Below, piece after piece: positions 1 through 6,178 of a stretch of 6,493 bases of DNA. Source of the DNA: Candidatus Acetothermia bacterium JdFR-50 (GTDB taxonomy: Bacteria; Bipolaricaulota; Bipolaricaulia; Bipolaricaulales; Bipolaricaulaceae). How positions within the stretch are numbered: position 1 is the first letter of the stretch; each line of letters opens with the position of its first letter. The stretch covers positions 1 through 6,493 of the forward strand of contig MTNL01000020.1 of assembly GCA_002010365.1 (NCBI GenBank), in the 5' to 3' direction. The notes beneath the pieces are model-generated. The model was not told where the DNA came from. It made no database searches and worked only from the letters and a program-made list of their open reading frames with translations. The translations under genes were made by a program, and so were the position numbers.

Positions 1-91
1 ACCCAGCCAAGAACTTACACCGCCGGGTTGTATAGATATCCACGGACGGCGCGATGAGGACACGGTGGACCTCGAGGTCCTGTGAAGCCAT
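1..91 (-). CDS. possible start of a gene overlapping the lnt 3' end
   Basis: An ATG at 91 opens a frame of 30 codons that runs off the left edge, beginning MASQDLEVHRVLIAPSV. It lies out of frame with lnt, just after the last predicted membrane segment of Lnt. Its third codon positions look more GC-biased than those of the lnt frame over the same bases, and the lnt frame here reads as Ser/Arg-rich low-complexity protein. There is no clear Shine-Dalgarno before it. I do not recognise the protein. It may simply be a shadow frame. Confidence 0.2.
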   Translation of the reverse strand, partial: MASQDLEVHRVLIAPSVDIYTTRRCKFLAG

Positions 92-1509
92 GAAAGGGTG
101 AGGAATAAAAGGGTCAAGGCTACCACGGGCCAATCGCCGATCCTCGCATAAACGGTGCGATAGGAGGGAAGCGGGACCTCCAGGACAAGGATCCCGCTTC
201 CCCCTTCGAGTACACCGAGAAGACGTCCATCCGGGCCAAAACCGCCGGTAACGCCAGTGACGGCTGCCTGTAAAAAAGCTCTCCCCGTCTCCGTTGCCCG
301 CAAAGCCCCACAGGCGAAATGCTCCCAGAGGATCCGACTACTACCGAACCACGAATCATTGGTCAGAGCAATGAGGACTCGGGCTCCATCGAGGATGAGA
401 ACCCTCGCCACACTGGGGAACATGGATTCCGAGCAGATCATCACGCCATAGTGACCTGCAGCGGTGAAACCCTTGCCCGGGGCGACGTTGCGGGGAAGAA
501 AGAGATTCAATAAATCGCTCATCCCAAATTTTTCCCACAACGAACGAAGCGGAACGTATTCTCCAAAGGGAAGAAGCCGCACTTTCCGATGGACGGACAC
601 GACCTCCCCGCGGGGATGGAAGAGGAAGGCCGTGTTGAAATACCTTCCCCCAAAAAAGCTCCACGATCCCACAATGATAGGGGCTTGTAGACGTTTTGAT
701 TCGGCGATAAAGAGAGCCCGGAGAGAGGGGGAGCGGTCCAAAATCGCGGGAATCGCGTCCTCGGGAAAGACCACGAGATCTACCCCCGAAGGAGCCCGGG
801 AGAGGAGAACTCTGTAACGGCGAAGAAGCTCTTCGGGGATGATTTCCAATCGCTCGGTGAGGCCGATGCCCGGCTGTACCAACGCAACCTTGACCCTATC
901 GACTTCTTTGGGAACTCCCCAAAGGGACCCAAGCAACGCGAGGAAACATAAAGGGAAAAGGGCGAGAAAAAGAAAGCTTCTTCGGCGTCGCGTGAGGGCG
1001 TAAGCCAGAAGAGCATTGGTCAAAGAGACAGCCAAACCGAGTCCCCATGGTCCCAGGAAACTTGTTGTCCGCAAGAACCAGGTTCCCACAAAGGCAAGGG
1101 GGGTTGTGCCGAGGGCCACCCCCCATGCACCGCTGCTGCGGAGGATCTCCAAAAGCGTCCATAATCCTGCCAGTCTGAGGGGAGGACCGCCTTTTCCCAA
1201 TGCCCCGAAGATACCGCTCCATAGAGCTCCCCATACGGCCATTCCTGTCAGCGATAGGATCGCTATGGGTAGGCCGAGGACGTCTCTCAGTTCAAGGAGG
1301 CCCATGAATTCCAAGATCGAAAACAGGGCACCGAACACCGCTCCCAGAACGATCCCTCGTCCCCATCGTTTTTCGACGGATAGGACTCCAAAAAGGGGAA
1401 CCAGTGAGAACCATACTAACCACCCAAATCCTGGGAAAAAGGAAGCCCAAAGGAGAACAGAGCTCGACACAGCTCCGAAAAGCTTTAGGGGAAACACCTC
1501 TTTGACCAT
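1..1509 (-). CDS. lnt: apolipoprotein N-acyltransferase, 3' end beyond window
   Basis: Lnt transfers an acyl chain from a phospholipid to the N-terminal cysteine of apolipoproteins, the last step of lipoprotein maturation, in the inner membrane. The frame is open for 503 codons to the left edge. About residues 10-200 are hydrophobic membrane segments, and about 205-445 are the periplasmic nitrilase-like domain. All catalytic-triad positions are visible: Glu250 (VVFPED), Lys309 (HRKVRLLPFGEYVP, with the conserved second Glu317) and Cys359 (GVMICSES). NDSWFG (384-389) and RATETGRAFLQ (404-414) are also family signatures. A last hydrophobic segment lies at about 461-475. Usual family length is about 480-540, so the true stop should lie just outside the window. 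The start is uncertain: ATG at 1509 has an AAAGGGA-like site 6 bases upstream, but an in-frame ATG at 1527 would add MAKGII and overlap the lgt start codon. The residues after about 478 are Ser/Arg-rich and do not resemble the family. Confidence 0.93.
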   Translation of the reverse strand, partial: MVKEVFPLKLFGAVSSSVLLWASFFPGFGWLVWFSLVPLFGVLSVEKRWGRGIVLGAVFGALFSILEFMGLLELRDVLGLPIAILSLTGMAVWGALWSGIFGALGKGGPPLRLAGLWTLLEILRSSGAWGVALGTTPLAFVGTWFLRTTSFLGPWGLGLAVSLTNALLAYALTRRRRSFLFLALFPLCFLALLGSLWGVPKEVDRVKVALVQPGIGLTERLEIIPEELLRRYRVLLSRAPSGVDLVVFPEDAIPAILDRSPSLRALFIAESKRLQAPIIVGSWSFFGGRYFNTAFLFHPRGEVVSVHRKVRLLPFGEYVPLRSLWEKFGMSDLLNLFLPRNVAPGKGFTAAGHYGVMICSESMFPSVARVLILDGARVLIALTNDSWFGSSRILWEHFACGALRATETGRAFLQAAVTGVTGGFGPDGRLLGVLEGGSGILVLEVPLPSYRTVYARIGDWPVVALTLLFLTLSWLHRTSRSTVSSSRRPWISIQPGGVSSWLG

Positions 1510-1515
1510 TATAAT
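1508..1515. promoter_or_regulatory. ATTATAAT palindrome between lnt and lgt, candidate -10 for lgt
   Basis: The eight bases ATTATAAT read the same on both strands, so each strand carries a consensus TATAAT. On the plus strand the hexamer is 1510-1515, ending 10 bases before the lgt ATG. Transcription from it would begin almost at the start codon, giving a leaderless or nearly leaderless mRNA. This agrees with the absence of a Shine-Dalgarno before lgt. On the minus strand the hexamer overlaps the lnt ATG at 1509, which does not suit it as a promoter for a start there. No good -35 box is visible at normal spacing on the plus strand. Function is inferred. Confidence 0.35.
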
Positions 1516-1525
1516 CCCTTTTGCC

Positions 1526-2323
1526 ATGCATCCCGTTTTCATCCGCATAGGTCCGTTGGAGATCCGGTATTACGGCCTCATGTATCTCATCGCCTTTGTG
1601 GTGGGTTTTTTCCTTATCCGCAGAGAGGTACGCCGCCGGGGCCTCCCTCTCTCTACCGAGGATCTGTTGGACATCTTTCTTGTCACGATCCCGTTGGGGC
1701 TTTTAGGAGCCCGGCTTTATTATGTCTTTTTCCGGCTTGACTTCTTCCTCTCCCATCCCGTCGAGATCCCCGCCATTTGGCACGGGGGACTCGCCATCCA
1801 CGGAGGGCTCTTGGGCGGAGCTTTGGGCCTTTGGATAGGGTCTCGGTGGAAGCGGGTCTCCATCTGGGAACTCGGGGACTGTGTCGTCCCCGCGGTGATC
1901 TTGGGACAAGCATTGGGGAGGATCGGGAACCTGATGAATGGGGATGCGTATGGCCTTCCGACCACTTTGCCGTGGGGCATTGTGTTCCCACCGGAATCGC
2001 CGGCGGGGCAAGCATATCCAGGTATCCCCCTCCACCCCACCATGATTTACGAACTGATCGGCAACCTGTTAACATTTGGACTCCTTTGGCGTCTGCGGCT
2101 TCGACCTGCGAAACCGGGATTTCTCACCGCTGTTTACTTCATGAGCTATTCTGTTGTCCGCGGATTGGTGAGCATCGTGCGGGGAGACTCGCTATGGTTG
2201 GGTCCCATACGCGCAGCCCATGTGGCTAGCCTCCTTCTCTTCCTGGGGTTTGGGGCTTGGTTGTTCTATTCCCGTTTATGGGAACCAAAAAAGAAGACTT
2301 CATCGCCCGGATCAAACCACTAA
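1526..2323 (+). CDS. lgt: prolipoprotein diacylglyceryl transferase
   Basis: Lgt moves the diacylglyceryl group of phosphatidylglycerol to the lipobox cysteine of preprolipoproteins, the first step of lipoprotein biogenesis, in the cytoplasmic membrane. The protein is 265 residues, the normal family length. It begins with the canonical MHP..IGP motif, which fixes the start at 1526 although the frame is open far upstream, antisense to lnt. Visible family residues (E. coli numbers in brackets) are Tyr16 in YYGLMY (Y26), His92 in HGGLAIHGG (H103), and Arg132 and Asn135 in GRIGNLMNGD (R143, N146). HPTMIYE lies at 170-176, and the C-terminal RGLVSIVRGDS contains Arg219 (R239 region). Several hydrophobic membrane helices are spread along the protein, and a Lys-rich tail ends it. 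No Shine-Dalgarno precedes the ATG. The gene is divergent from lnt and convergent with the decayed minus-strand region. Confidence 0.97.
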   Translation: MHPVFIRIGPLEIRYYGLMYLIAFVVGFFLIRREVRRRGLPLSTEDLLDIFLVTIPLGLLGARLYYVFFRLDFFLSHPVEIPAIWHGGLAIHGGLLGGALGLWIGSRWKRVSIWELGDCVVPAVILGQALGRIGNLMNGDAYGLPTTLPWGIVFPPESPAGQAYPGIPLHPTMIYELIGNLLTFGLLWRLRLRPAKPGFLTAVYFMSYSVVRGLVSIVRGDSLWLGPIRAAHVASLLLFLGFGAWLFYSRLWEPKKKTSSPGSNH

Positions 2324-2867
2324 AGCGAACGCCGCCGCATCCAGTATGCTTCCTGCAGGCCACCCTTATCGAGGGCCCTCCAGGTCCGAGAAGGGAATTC
2401 TTCCTCCAACGCCAAAGATTTGGGCAAGGGCCTTCCTGGTTTACGCCGCGAGAGCAAGCCCGAGGACCATCGTGGCACATGGAAGCAATGCGGAGACATT
2501 TTATTCCCCTTTGCCCCGCTAAAGGGAAGTTGCCCAGAGGTGTTGGGAAGGTTGGAGCCTTTGGGAAAGAGATTGCTCCATCCGCCTAACCGTTTAAGAA
2601 CTTCACATTATTTTCACTTTCCTCAATCTTTCGAGAAGTCGCTCTCAAGCAGGCACTCCGTATGGCACAAATGATCGGAGATCTTCCGGATGATGAAAGA
2701 ACGCCCGAAGTAATGCCGGACCCTAGACATTGGCATTGAAGGGAACCCATCAGGCCTCCAGCGTTACCTTACCATGCGAACAAGACACACCCTCCTCAGT
2801 AGGATTCGGAAGTTGCGGAAGCCTCAACCGGTGAAGAAAGAGCGGGGAGGCTGGATAACACCGCCTC
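2324..2867. other. gene-poor interval after lgt
   Basis: I can support no gene in these 544 bases. The short frames that occur have no recognisable motifs, no good ribosome site and unconvincing composition. There is no clear intrinsic terminator after lgt: a GAGGGCCCTC palindrome at 2371-2380 lacks a T tract. Bases of about 2590-2700 look AT-richer than the flanks. The interval separates the lgt/lnt pair from the minus-strand operon and may contain degraded coding sequence. Confidence 0.6.
2593..2739 (+). pseudogene. protein-like ORF fragment of unknown origin
   Basis: A 48-codon stretch ends at TGA 2737-2739 and reads like part of a real protein, with an amphipathic helix (FREVALKQALRMAQMIGDLP) followed by an acidic tail (DDERTPEVMPDPRHWH). 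It has no start codon until two internal ATGs and no ribosome site. The same frame upstream is closed by TAA at 2587-2589, before which an open stretch reaches back into the lgt 3' end. It could be the end of a broken gene or a chance frame. I do not recognise the family. Confidence 0.2.
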
Positions 2868-2875
2868 CTAGGCGG
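2861..2875. repeat. short GC-rich hairpin
   Basis: CCGCCT-CCT-AGGCGG forms a perfect 6-bp stem with a 3-base loop. It lies at the downstream end of the minus-strand decayed region and contains the TAG of the short ORF at 2868-2939. A second overlapping stem (GGCGG-AGA-CCGCC on the minus strand) lies just beside it. Neither side has a T tract, so a classical rho-independent terminator is not supported. It may be a weak terminator or mRNA 3' stabiliser, or chance in GC-rich DNA. Confidence 0.35.
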
Positions 2876-2939
2876 TCTCCGCCGCCCGGTAAAGGGAGGC
2901 CATGGTCTCCGAGGCATCTGGTATTAACCCTACCCACAC
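2868..2939 (-). CDS. very short ORF or gene remnant, 23 aa
   Basis: A GTG at 2939 preceded by GGAGAAGG opens a 23-codon frame (MWVGLIPDASETMASLYRAA, then ETA) ending at TAG 2868-2870. It begins 10 bases after the TAA of the broken gene upstream. The placement and residue pattern look like the first residues of a further operon gene that was lost, but nothing after the TAG continues it in an obvious way. It may be a chance ORF. Confidence 0.2.
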   Translation of the reverse strand: MWVGLIPDASETMASLYRAAETA

Positions 2940-2949
2940 CTTCTCCGCC

Positions 2950-3230
2950 TTACTTTGGTATCCGGTAAGCGGTGGAGAAGGCGAGGGCGAGATCGCCGGA
3001 GCCCGGGGAGAAGGGGTGCGTCTGTGGCCAGGACATCGGTCACGGGACGGGACTCTATGACGGAGAGGAACCCATCGTCGCACTGCAGGACCACCGAATT
3101 GATGAAGCGGCCCCCCGGATGCCGGGAGAAGGTCCAGGCGATAAGGACGTCGGCGCAGCGGAAGACGGCCAGTGTCTTGGTGAGGAGGACCGAGGTCTCC
3201 AGGGTCCAGGTGTGGAGGATCTACCATAGC
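2950..3230 (-). pseudogene. broken gene of unknown function, frameshifted
   Basis: The reading frame from about 3226 downward gives convincing protein (WTLETSVLLTKTLAVF, then CADVLIAWTFSRHPGGRF, then VVLQCDDGFLSVIESRPV, then TDVLATDAP). It then turns into Arg-rich nonsense. A different frame continues sensibly (FSPGSGDLALAFSTAYRIPK) and stops at TAA 2950-2952. Dropping one base from the G run at 3013-3016 joins the two parts. The upstream part is also interrupted: TAG lies immediately before ILHTW, and no credible start codon with ribosome site follows the pseudogene ahead of it. The readable product is about 95 residues. I do not recognise the family. It follows the broken PLP-enzyme gene on the same strand and appears to share its decay. 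Protein-like quality is seen directly; that it was a gene is inferred. Confidence 0.55.
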
Positions 3231-3303
3231 CCCACGACTTTCCCGTATCCGTCGCCGGGAGGACTGCCGTGACCCCGTCCGAATCGCGTCCTCCCCAAAA
3301 TCC

Positions 3304-4311
3304 CTATTGCAGATAGGGGAGCTGGCGGTCCGCGAAGAGCCGGGGAATCCCCCCTTGTGTGCACGAACACCACCACCTCGTCCGGCCGGAAAAGGCCCTT
3401 CCGCGCCAGGTCCATAAGGCCGGCCATGGCCTTGCTCGTTTACACCGGATCCAGGATCAGCCCCTCCCGGCGTGCCAAAAGCCTTATCGCCTCGAGCCCC
3501 GCCGGAGTGGAAATCCCGTAGCCTTCCCCCACGTACTCGTCGAATATCAACGACTCCCCGCCGGGGATATCCTCAGACAGTCCGAGGAACTCTAAGGTTT
3601 TCTCCCAACCCCGCTTCAGCAACTCCACGAGGAAGTCCTTGGGTCGAGAGATGCTGATCCCCACTACTCTGGCCTCGCCATGGCAGTAAAGGAGGCTCCC
3701 CAGGAGCAACCCCAGCATGGTCCCAGCTGTCCCGCAGGCCACCACGAACCAATCCGGGGCGAGGTTCAGCTCGTGCAGCTGGTTTACCACCTCCCGTACG
3801 CAGCCCGCGTACCCGAGGGCCCCGTGCAGCGGCCGGCAGCCGTTGGGAATGTAATAGGGGACCTCGCCCCGGGCGGAGAGGGCTTCCCTCAGCTCCTCGA
3901 CCTTTTCCTCAAGGGGGCTGTCCTTGCCGTACGAATCGCCCTCGACGTAATGGATCTCCTCCACCCCCAAGAGCACGTCCACCAGCAGGTTCCCGGTGGC
4001 GGTCTCCGGTTCCTTCCCCACCAGTACGAGGTGGGTCTTCATCCCCAGGCGGTTGGCCGCGGCGGCGGTGAGGCGGCAGTGGCCGGACTGGACCCCGCCG
4101 GTGGTGATAACCGCGTTGGCTCCCACCTCCCTCGCCTCCGCCATGGCGTACCCGAGCTTCCGGAGCTTGTTTCCCCCGAGGGCAAGGCCGTTCAGATCGT
4201 CTCGCTTCACGAAGATCCCGGGCCCCCGAGCTCCCGGGACAGGGCCGTAAGCTCCTGGATGGTGGTGGGGAAGATCCCCAGGGGTATCCGCCGTACCTTC
4301 CCCACCTGCAC
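3304..4311 (-). pseudogene. D-cysteine desulfhydrase / ACC deaminase family pseudogene
   Basis: Family members are PLP enzymes that deaminate D-cysteine (to pyruvate, sulfide and ammonia) or 1-aminocyclopropane-1-carboxylate. The repaired frame, from GTG 4311 to TAG 3304, is about 336 codons, the normal length. Three lesions break it. A base is missing near 4217-4228, between RELGGP and IFVKRDDLNG. TAA at 3440-3442 replaces the Tyr codon of the usual DPVYTGKA motif (reads LILDPV-stop-TSKAMAGL). One extra base in the C run at 3349-3354 precedes the ending IPRLFADRQLPYLQ. Recognisable parts are the PLP lysine in LALGGNKLRKL (about Lys49), GGVQSGHCRLTAAAA, VVACGTAGTMLGLLLG, ISRPKDFL, and EYVGEGYGISTPAGLEAIRL. 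The usual QSNH is QSGH here and the usual NPLGALGY is altered. It starts 20 bases after the M42 gene, with GGAGGGG upstream, so it was the next operon gene. The exact substrate cannot be told. Confidence 0.88.
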
Positions 4312-4317
4312 CCCGGT

Positions 4318-4324
4318 CCCCTCC
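4318..4324 (-). promoter_or_regulatory. ribosome binding site of the PLP-enzyme pseudogene
   Basis: GGAGGGG lies 6 bases before GTG 4311, in the 20-base gap after the M42 stop. It decides the original start, giving MQVGKVRRIPLGIFPTT, which matches the usual N-terminal arrangement of the family. The MKRDD start that opens the longest surviving frame lies downstream of the first frameshift and is internal to the ancestral protein. Confidence 0.7.
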
Positions 4325-4331
4325 GCTTTTC

Positions 4332-5363
4332 CTACAATCTCAAATCGACCTCGTGGCACCGCTCCAGGAAACCCGCCAGGAGGTCCACTGCTGCTTGGAT
4401 ATCCTTTTTGTGAGCCGCCTCCACCGCGGTATGGGCATAACGGGTGGGGATGGAGAGGGTCACCACTGCCGTCCCTTCCCGCGCCAGCTGCATCGCCCCA
4501 GCGTCCGTCCCGCCCCGGGGGAGGATCTCCAGCTGATACGGAATCCCTTTCTCCTCCGCCAAGTCCACCAGGAACTGGACGAGCTTGGGATGGGAGATGG
4601 AGGTAGAGTCCTTGAGTTTGATGGCCACCCCTTTGCCGGCCTCGGTGACGCGTTCTTGGGGCTTTGCGTCGGGAATATCACAGGCGATGGTGATGTCCAG
4701 TGCCACCCCGATCTCGGGACCGATGGCGAAGGCACTGGTCCGCGCCCCGCGCAGCCCCACCTCCTCCTGGACCGTGCCCACGAAGTAGATATCGGCCCGG
4801 TGTTCCCCCAACTTCTTCAGGGCCTCGATCCCCACGTAGATCCCAACCCGGTCGTCCAGGGACTTCCCGGAGACCAACCCTCCCATCTCCACGAACTCCT
4901 GATGTAGGGTAACCATGTCCCCCACGGAGACGAGCTTTTTGACCTCTTCGGCCGAAAGCCCCACGTCCACGAACAGTTCCTTTACCTGGGGGATCTTCTT
5001 CCGCTCCTCCTCGGGAAGGATATGCACCGGCTTCACCCCGATGGCCCCGATGAGAACTCCGGACGCGGTGTGCACCCGCACCCGCTGGGCAATCAGGGTC
5101 CGGGGATCGAAGCCCCCCAGGGGCTCCACCCGCAAAAACCCCGTCTTCTCGTCGATGTAGGAGACGAGGAACCCGATCTCGTCCATGTGGGCCGCCACTG
5201 CCACTTTCGGACCTTCCCCCTTTTTGTGGGCGATGATGTTCCCCAAAAGATCCGTCTCGATCTCGTCCACGATCCCCTCAAGCTCCTCCCGGATAATGGC
5301 CCTGATCTCCTCCTCGTGGCCGGGTATCCCACTTGCCTCAGAAAGTTTCTTCAGTAGCTCCAC
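4332..5363 (-). CDS. M42 family metallo-aminopeptidase (FrvX/TET-type)
   Basis: M42 peptidases are cytosolic aminopeptidases with two zinc or cobalt ions, usually forming large tetrahedral complexes that degrade short peptides. The 343-residue protein is full length and intact. Metal and catalytic residues all appear at family spacing: His59 (AAHMDEIG), Asp170 (GKSLDDRVG), Glu200 catalytic and Glu201 (VQEEVGLRGA), Asp223 (ALDIT), and His311 (RYAHTAVEA). The GGTDAGA motif is at 284-290. The start is GTG 5363, with an AGGAGG four bases upstream, and the N-terminus MELLKKLSEASGIPG is canonical. The upstream ZIP gene ends 30 bases away and the downstream pseudogene begins 20 bases away, so it is an operon member. 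Some relatives have been annotated as endoglucanase or deblocking aminopeptidase; substrate preference cannot be read here. Confidence 0.94.
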   Translation of the reverse strand: MELLKKLSEASGIPGHEEEIRAIIREELEGIVDEIETDLLGNIIAHKKGEGPKVAVAAHMDEIGFLVSYIDEKTGFLRVEPLGGFDPRTLIAQRVRVHTASGVLIGAIGVKPVHILPEEERKKIPQVKELFVDVGLSAEEVKKLVSVGDMVTLHQEFVEMGGLVSGKSLDDRVGIYVGIEALKKLGEHRADIYFVGTVQEEVGLRGARTSAFAIGPEIGVALDITIACDIPDAKPQERVTEAGKGVAIKLKDSTSISHPKLVQFLVDLAEEKGIPYQLEILPRGGTDAGAMQLAREGTAVVTLSIPTRYAHTAVEAAHKKDIQAAVDLLAGFLERCHEVDLRL

Positions 5364-5367
5364 GTAT

Positions 5368-5373
5368 CCTCCT
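5368..5373 (-). promoter_or_regulatory. strong Shine-Dalgarno of the M42 peptidase gene
   Basis: A consensus AGGAGG, separated by ATAC from the GTG at 5363. It supports initiation at the non-ATG codon and independent translation of this gene within the operon. The spacer is short (4 bases). Confidence 0.75.
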
Positions 5374-5393
5374 TTCCGTGCGTTTTTTCCGCC

Positions 5394-6173
5394 TTAGCCC
5401 AATGTAACATCCAAATAAAGCATACACAGGGCTCCAAGGATGAACCCCAGGGTGGCGAGGCGCTCGTGGCCCTTGCGGTGGGTCTCAGGGACGATCTCGT
5501 CCGAAATCACGTACAGCATCGCCCCGGCGGCGAACCCCATGGCGTAGGGTAGGATGGGCCGGGCTACCTTCACCGCCCATGCACCCAGGACCGCCAGAGG
5601 GATCTCCACCAATCCCGCCCTCACCCCCACCACGGCGGCGTAGAAGTAGGCCCCCATCCCCGCCCCCAGGGCCGAGACCGCTACCGCTAGCCCCTCGGGC
5701 AGGTTCTGAAGGCCGATGGCCCACATGAGGGATAGGGCGTTGTCCAAATTTCCCGAGCCGAACCCCACCCCCACTGCGAGCCCCTCGGGCATGTTGTGGA
5801 GGGTGATGGCGATGATGAAGAGCCACACTGCCTTGATGCGAGCGCTGGAACGCCCCTCCCGGCCCCTGATCAGGTGAAGGTGGGGCACCAGGTGGTCGGT
5901 GAGATCGAGCATCAGCGCCCCGAACACCACTCCAGCGATCACTGGCCAGATCCCCCCGAATTCGATCCCGGGGAGGATGAGGCTGGTGAAGCTAGCGGTG
6001 AGCATCACCCCGGCAGCGAACCCCAGCGCCCCGTCAAGAAACCCCTCCCGGGGCTTACGCCAAACCACGACGAGCAGTGCCCCCAGAGTATTGAACAGGG
6101 TGATAACGATGCCCCCAAAAAGCCCCTGGAGGATCGGATTCCCGCCGGAGAGCTTTACGAAAAGGTCACCCAT
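5394..6173 (-). CDS. ZIP family divalent metal transporter, GufA-like
   Basis: ZIP proteins import zinc, iron, manganese or related divalent ions across the cytoplasmic membrane. The chosen product is 259 residues with about eight hydrophobic segments. The helix 4 and 5 metal motifs are present: HNMPEGLAVG (His126, Asn127, Glu130) and QNLPEGLAVA (Gln156, Asn157, Glu160). The later helix carries DEIVPETHRKGHE (Asp225, Glu226, Glu230). A His-containing loop, DHLVPHLHLIRG (93-104), could bind metal. These features match the bacterial GufA branch. The open frame extends upstream to 6335, but that part is antisense-type Gly/Arg/Asp-rich sequence lying inside lpdA. The ATG at 6173 follows the lpdA stop by 5 bases with GAGGGAG just before it, and gives a normal ZIP N-terminus. 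It is cotranscribed with lpdA and the M42 gene by spacing. The ion cannot be predicted. Confidence 0.94.
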   Translation of the reverse strand: MGDLFVKLSGGNPILQGLFGGIVITLFNTLGALLVVVWRKPREGFLDGALGFAAGVMLTASFTSLILPGIEFGGIWPVIAGVVFGALMLDLTDHLVPHLHLIRGREGRSSARIKAVWLFIIAITLHNMPEGLAVGVGFGSGNLDNALSLMWAIGLQNLPEGLAVAVSALGAGMGAYFYAAVVGVRAGLVEIPLAVLGAWAVKVARPILPYAMGFAAGAMLYVISDEIVPETHRKGHERLATLGFILGALCMLYLDVTLG

Positions 6174-6178
6174 CTCCC

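Noticed and set aside
67..80. Perfect 14-base palindrome GGACCTCGAGGTCC
   Set aside because: It is a single copy inside the lnt coding frame with no partner site or T tract, most likely chance.
1016..1525. Long upstream extension of the lgt frame
   Set aside because: The extra 170 codons are Pro/Arg-rich, lie antisense to well-conserved lnt sequence, and precede the canonical Lgt N-terminus at 1526.
1683..2075. Overlapping minus-strand ORFs inside lgt
   Set aside because: They are antisense to conserved Lgt motifs and have no recognisable features.
2371..2380. GAGGGCCCTC palindrome as an lgt terminator
   Set aside because: There is no loop and no following T tract, so an intrinsic terminator is not supported.
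2257..2589. 110-codon plus-strand ORF across and beyond the lgt end
   Set aside because: It starts inside lgt out of frame, has no ribosome site and no recognisable domain. Kept only as context for the fragment at 2593-2739.
2868..3227. 119-codon minus-strand ORF
   Set aside because: Most of it is a Pro/Arg-rich shadow of the broken gene in a neighbouring frame. Only its last 23 codons look protein-like and are listed separately.
3680..4606. 308-codon plus-strand ORF
   Set aside because: It is antisense to the PLP-enzyme pseudogene and M42 gene, Pro/Gly/His-rich without domains, as expected for the complement of GC-rich coding sequence.
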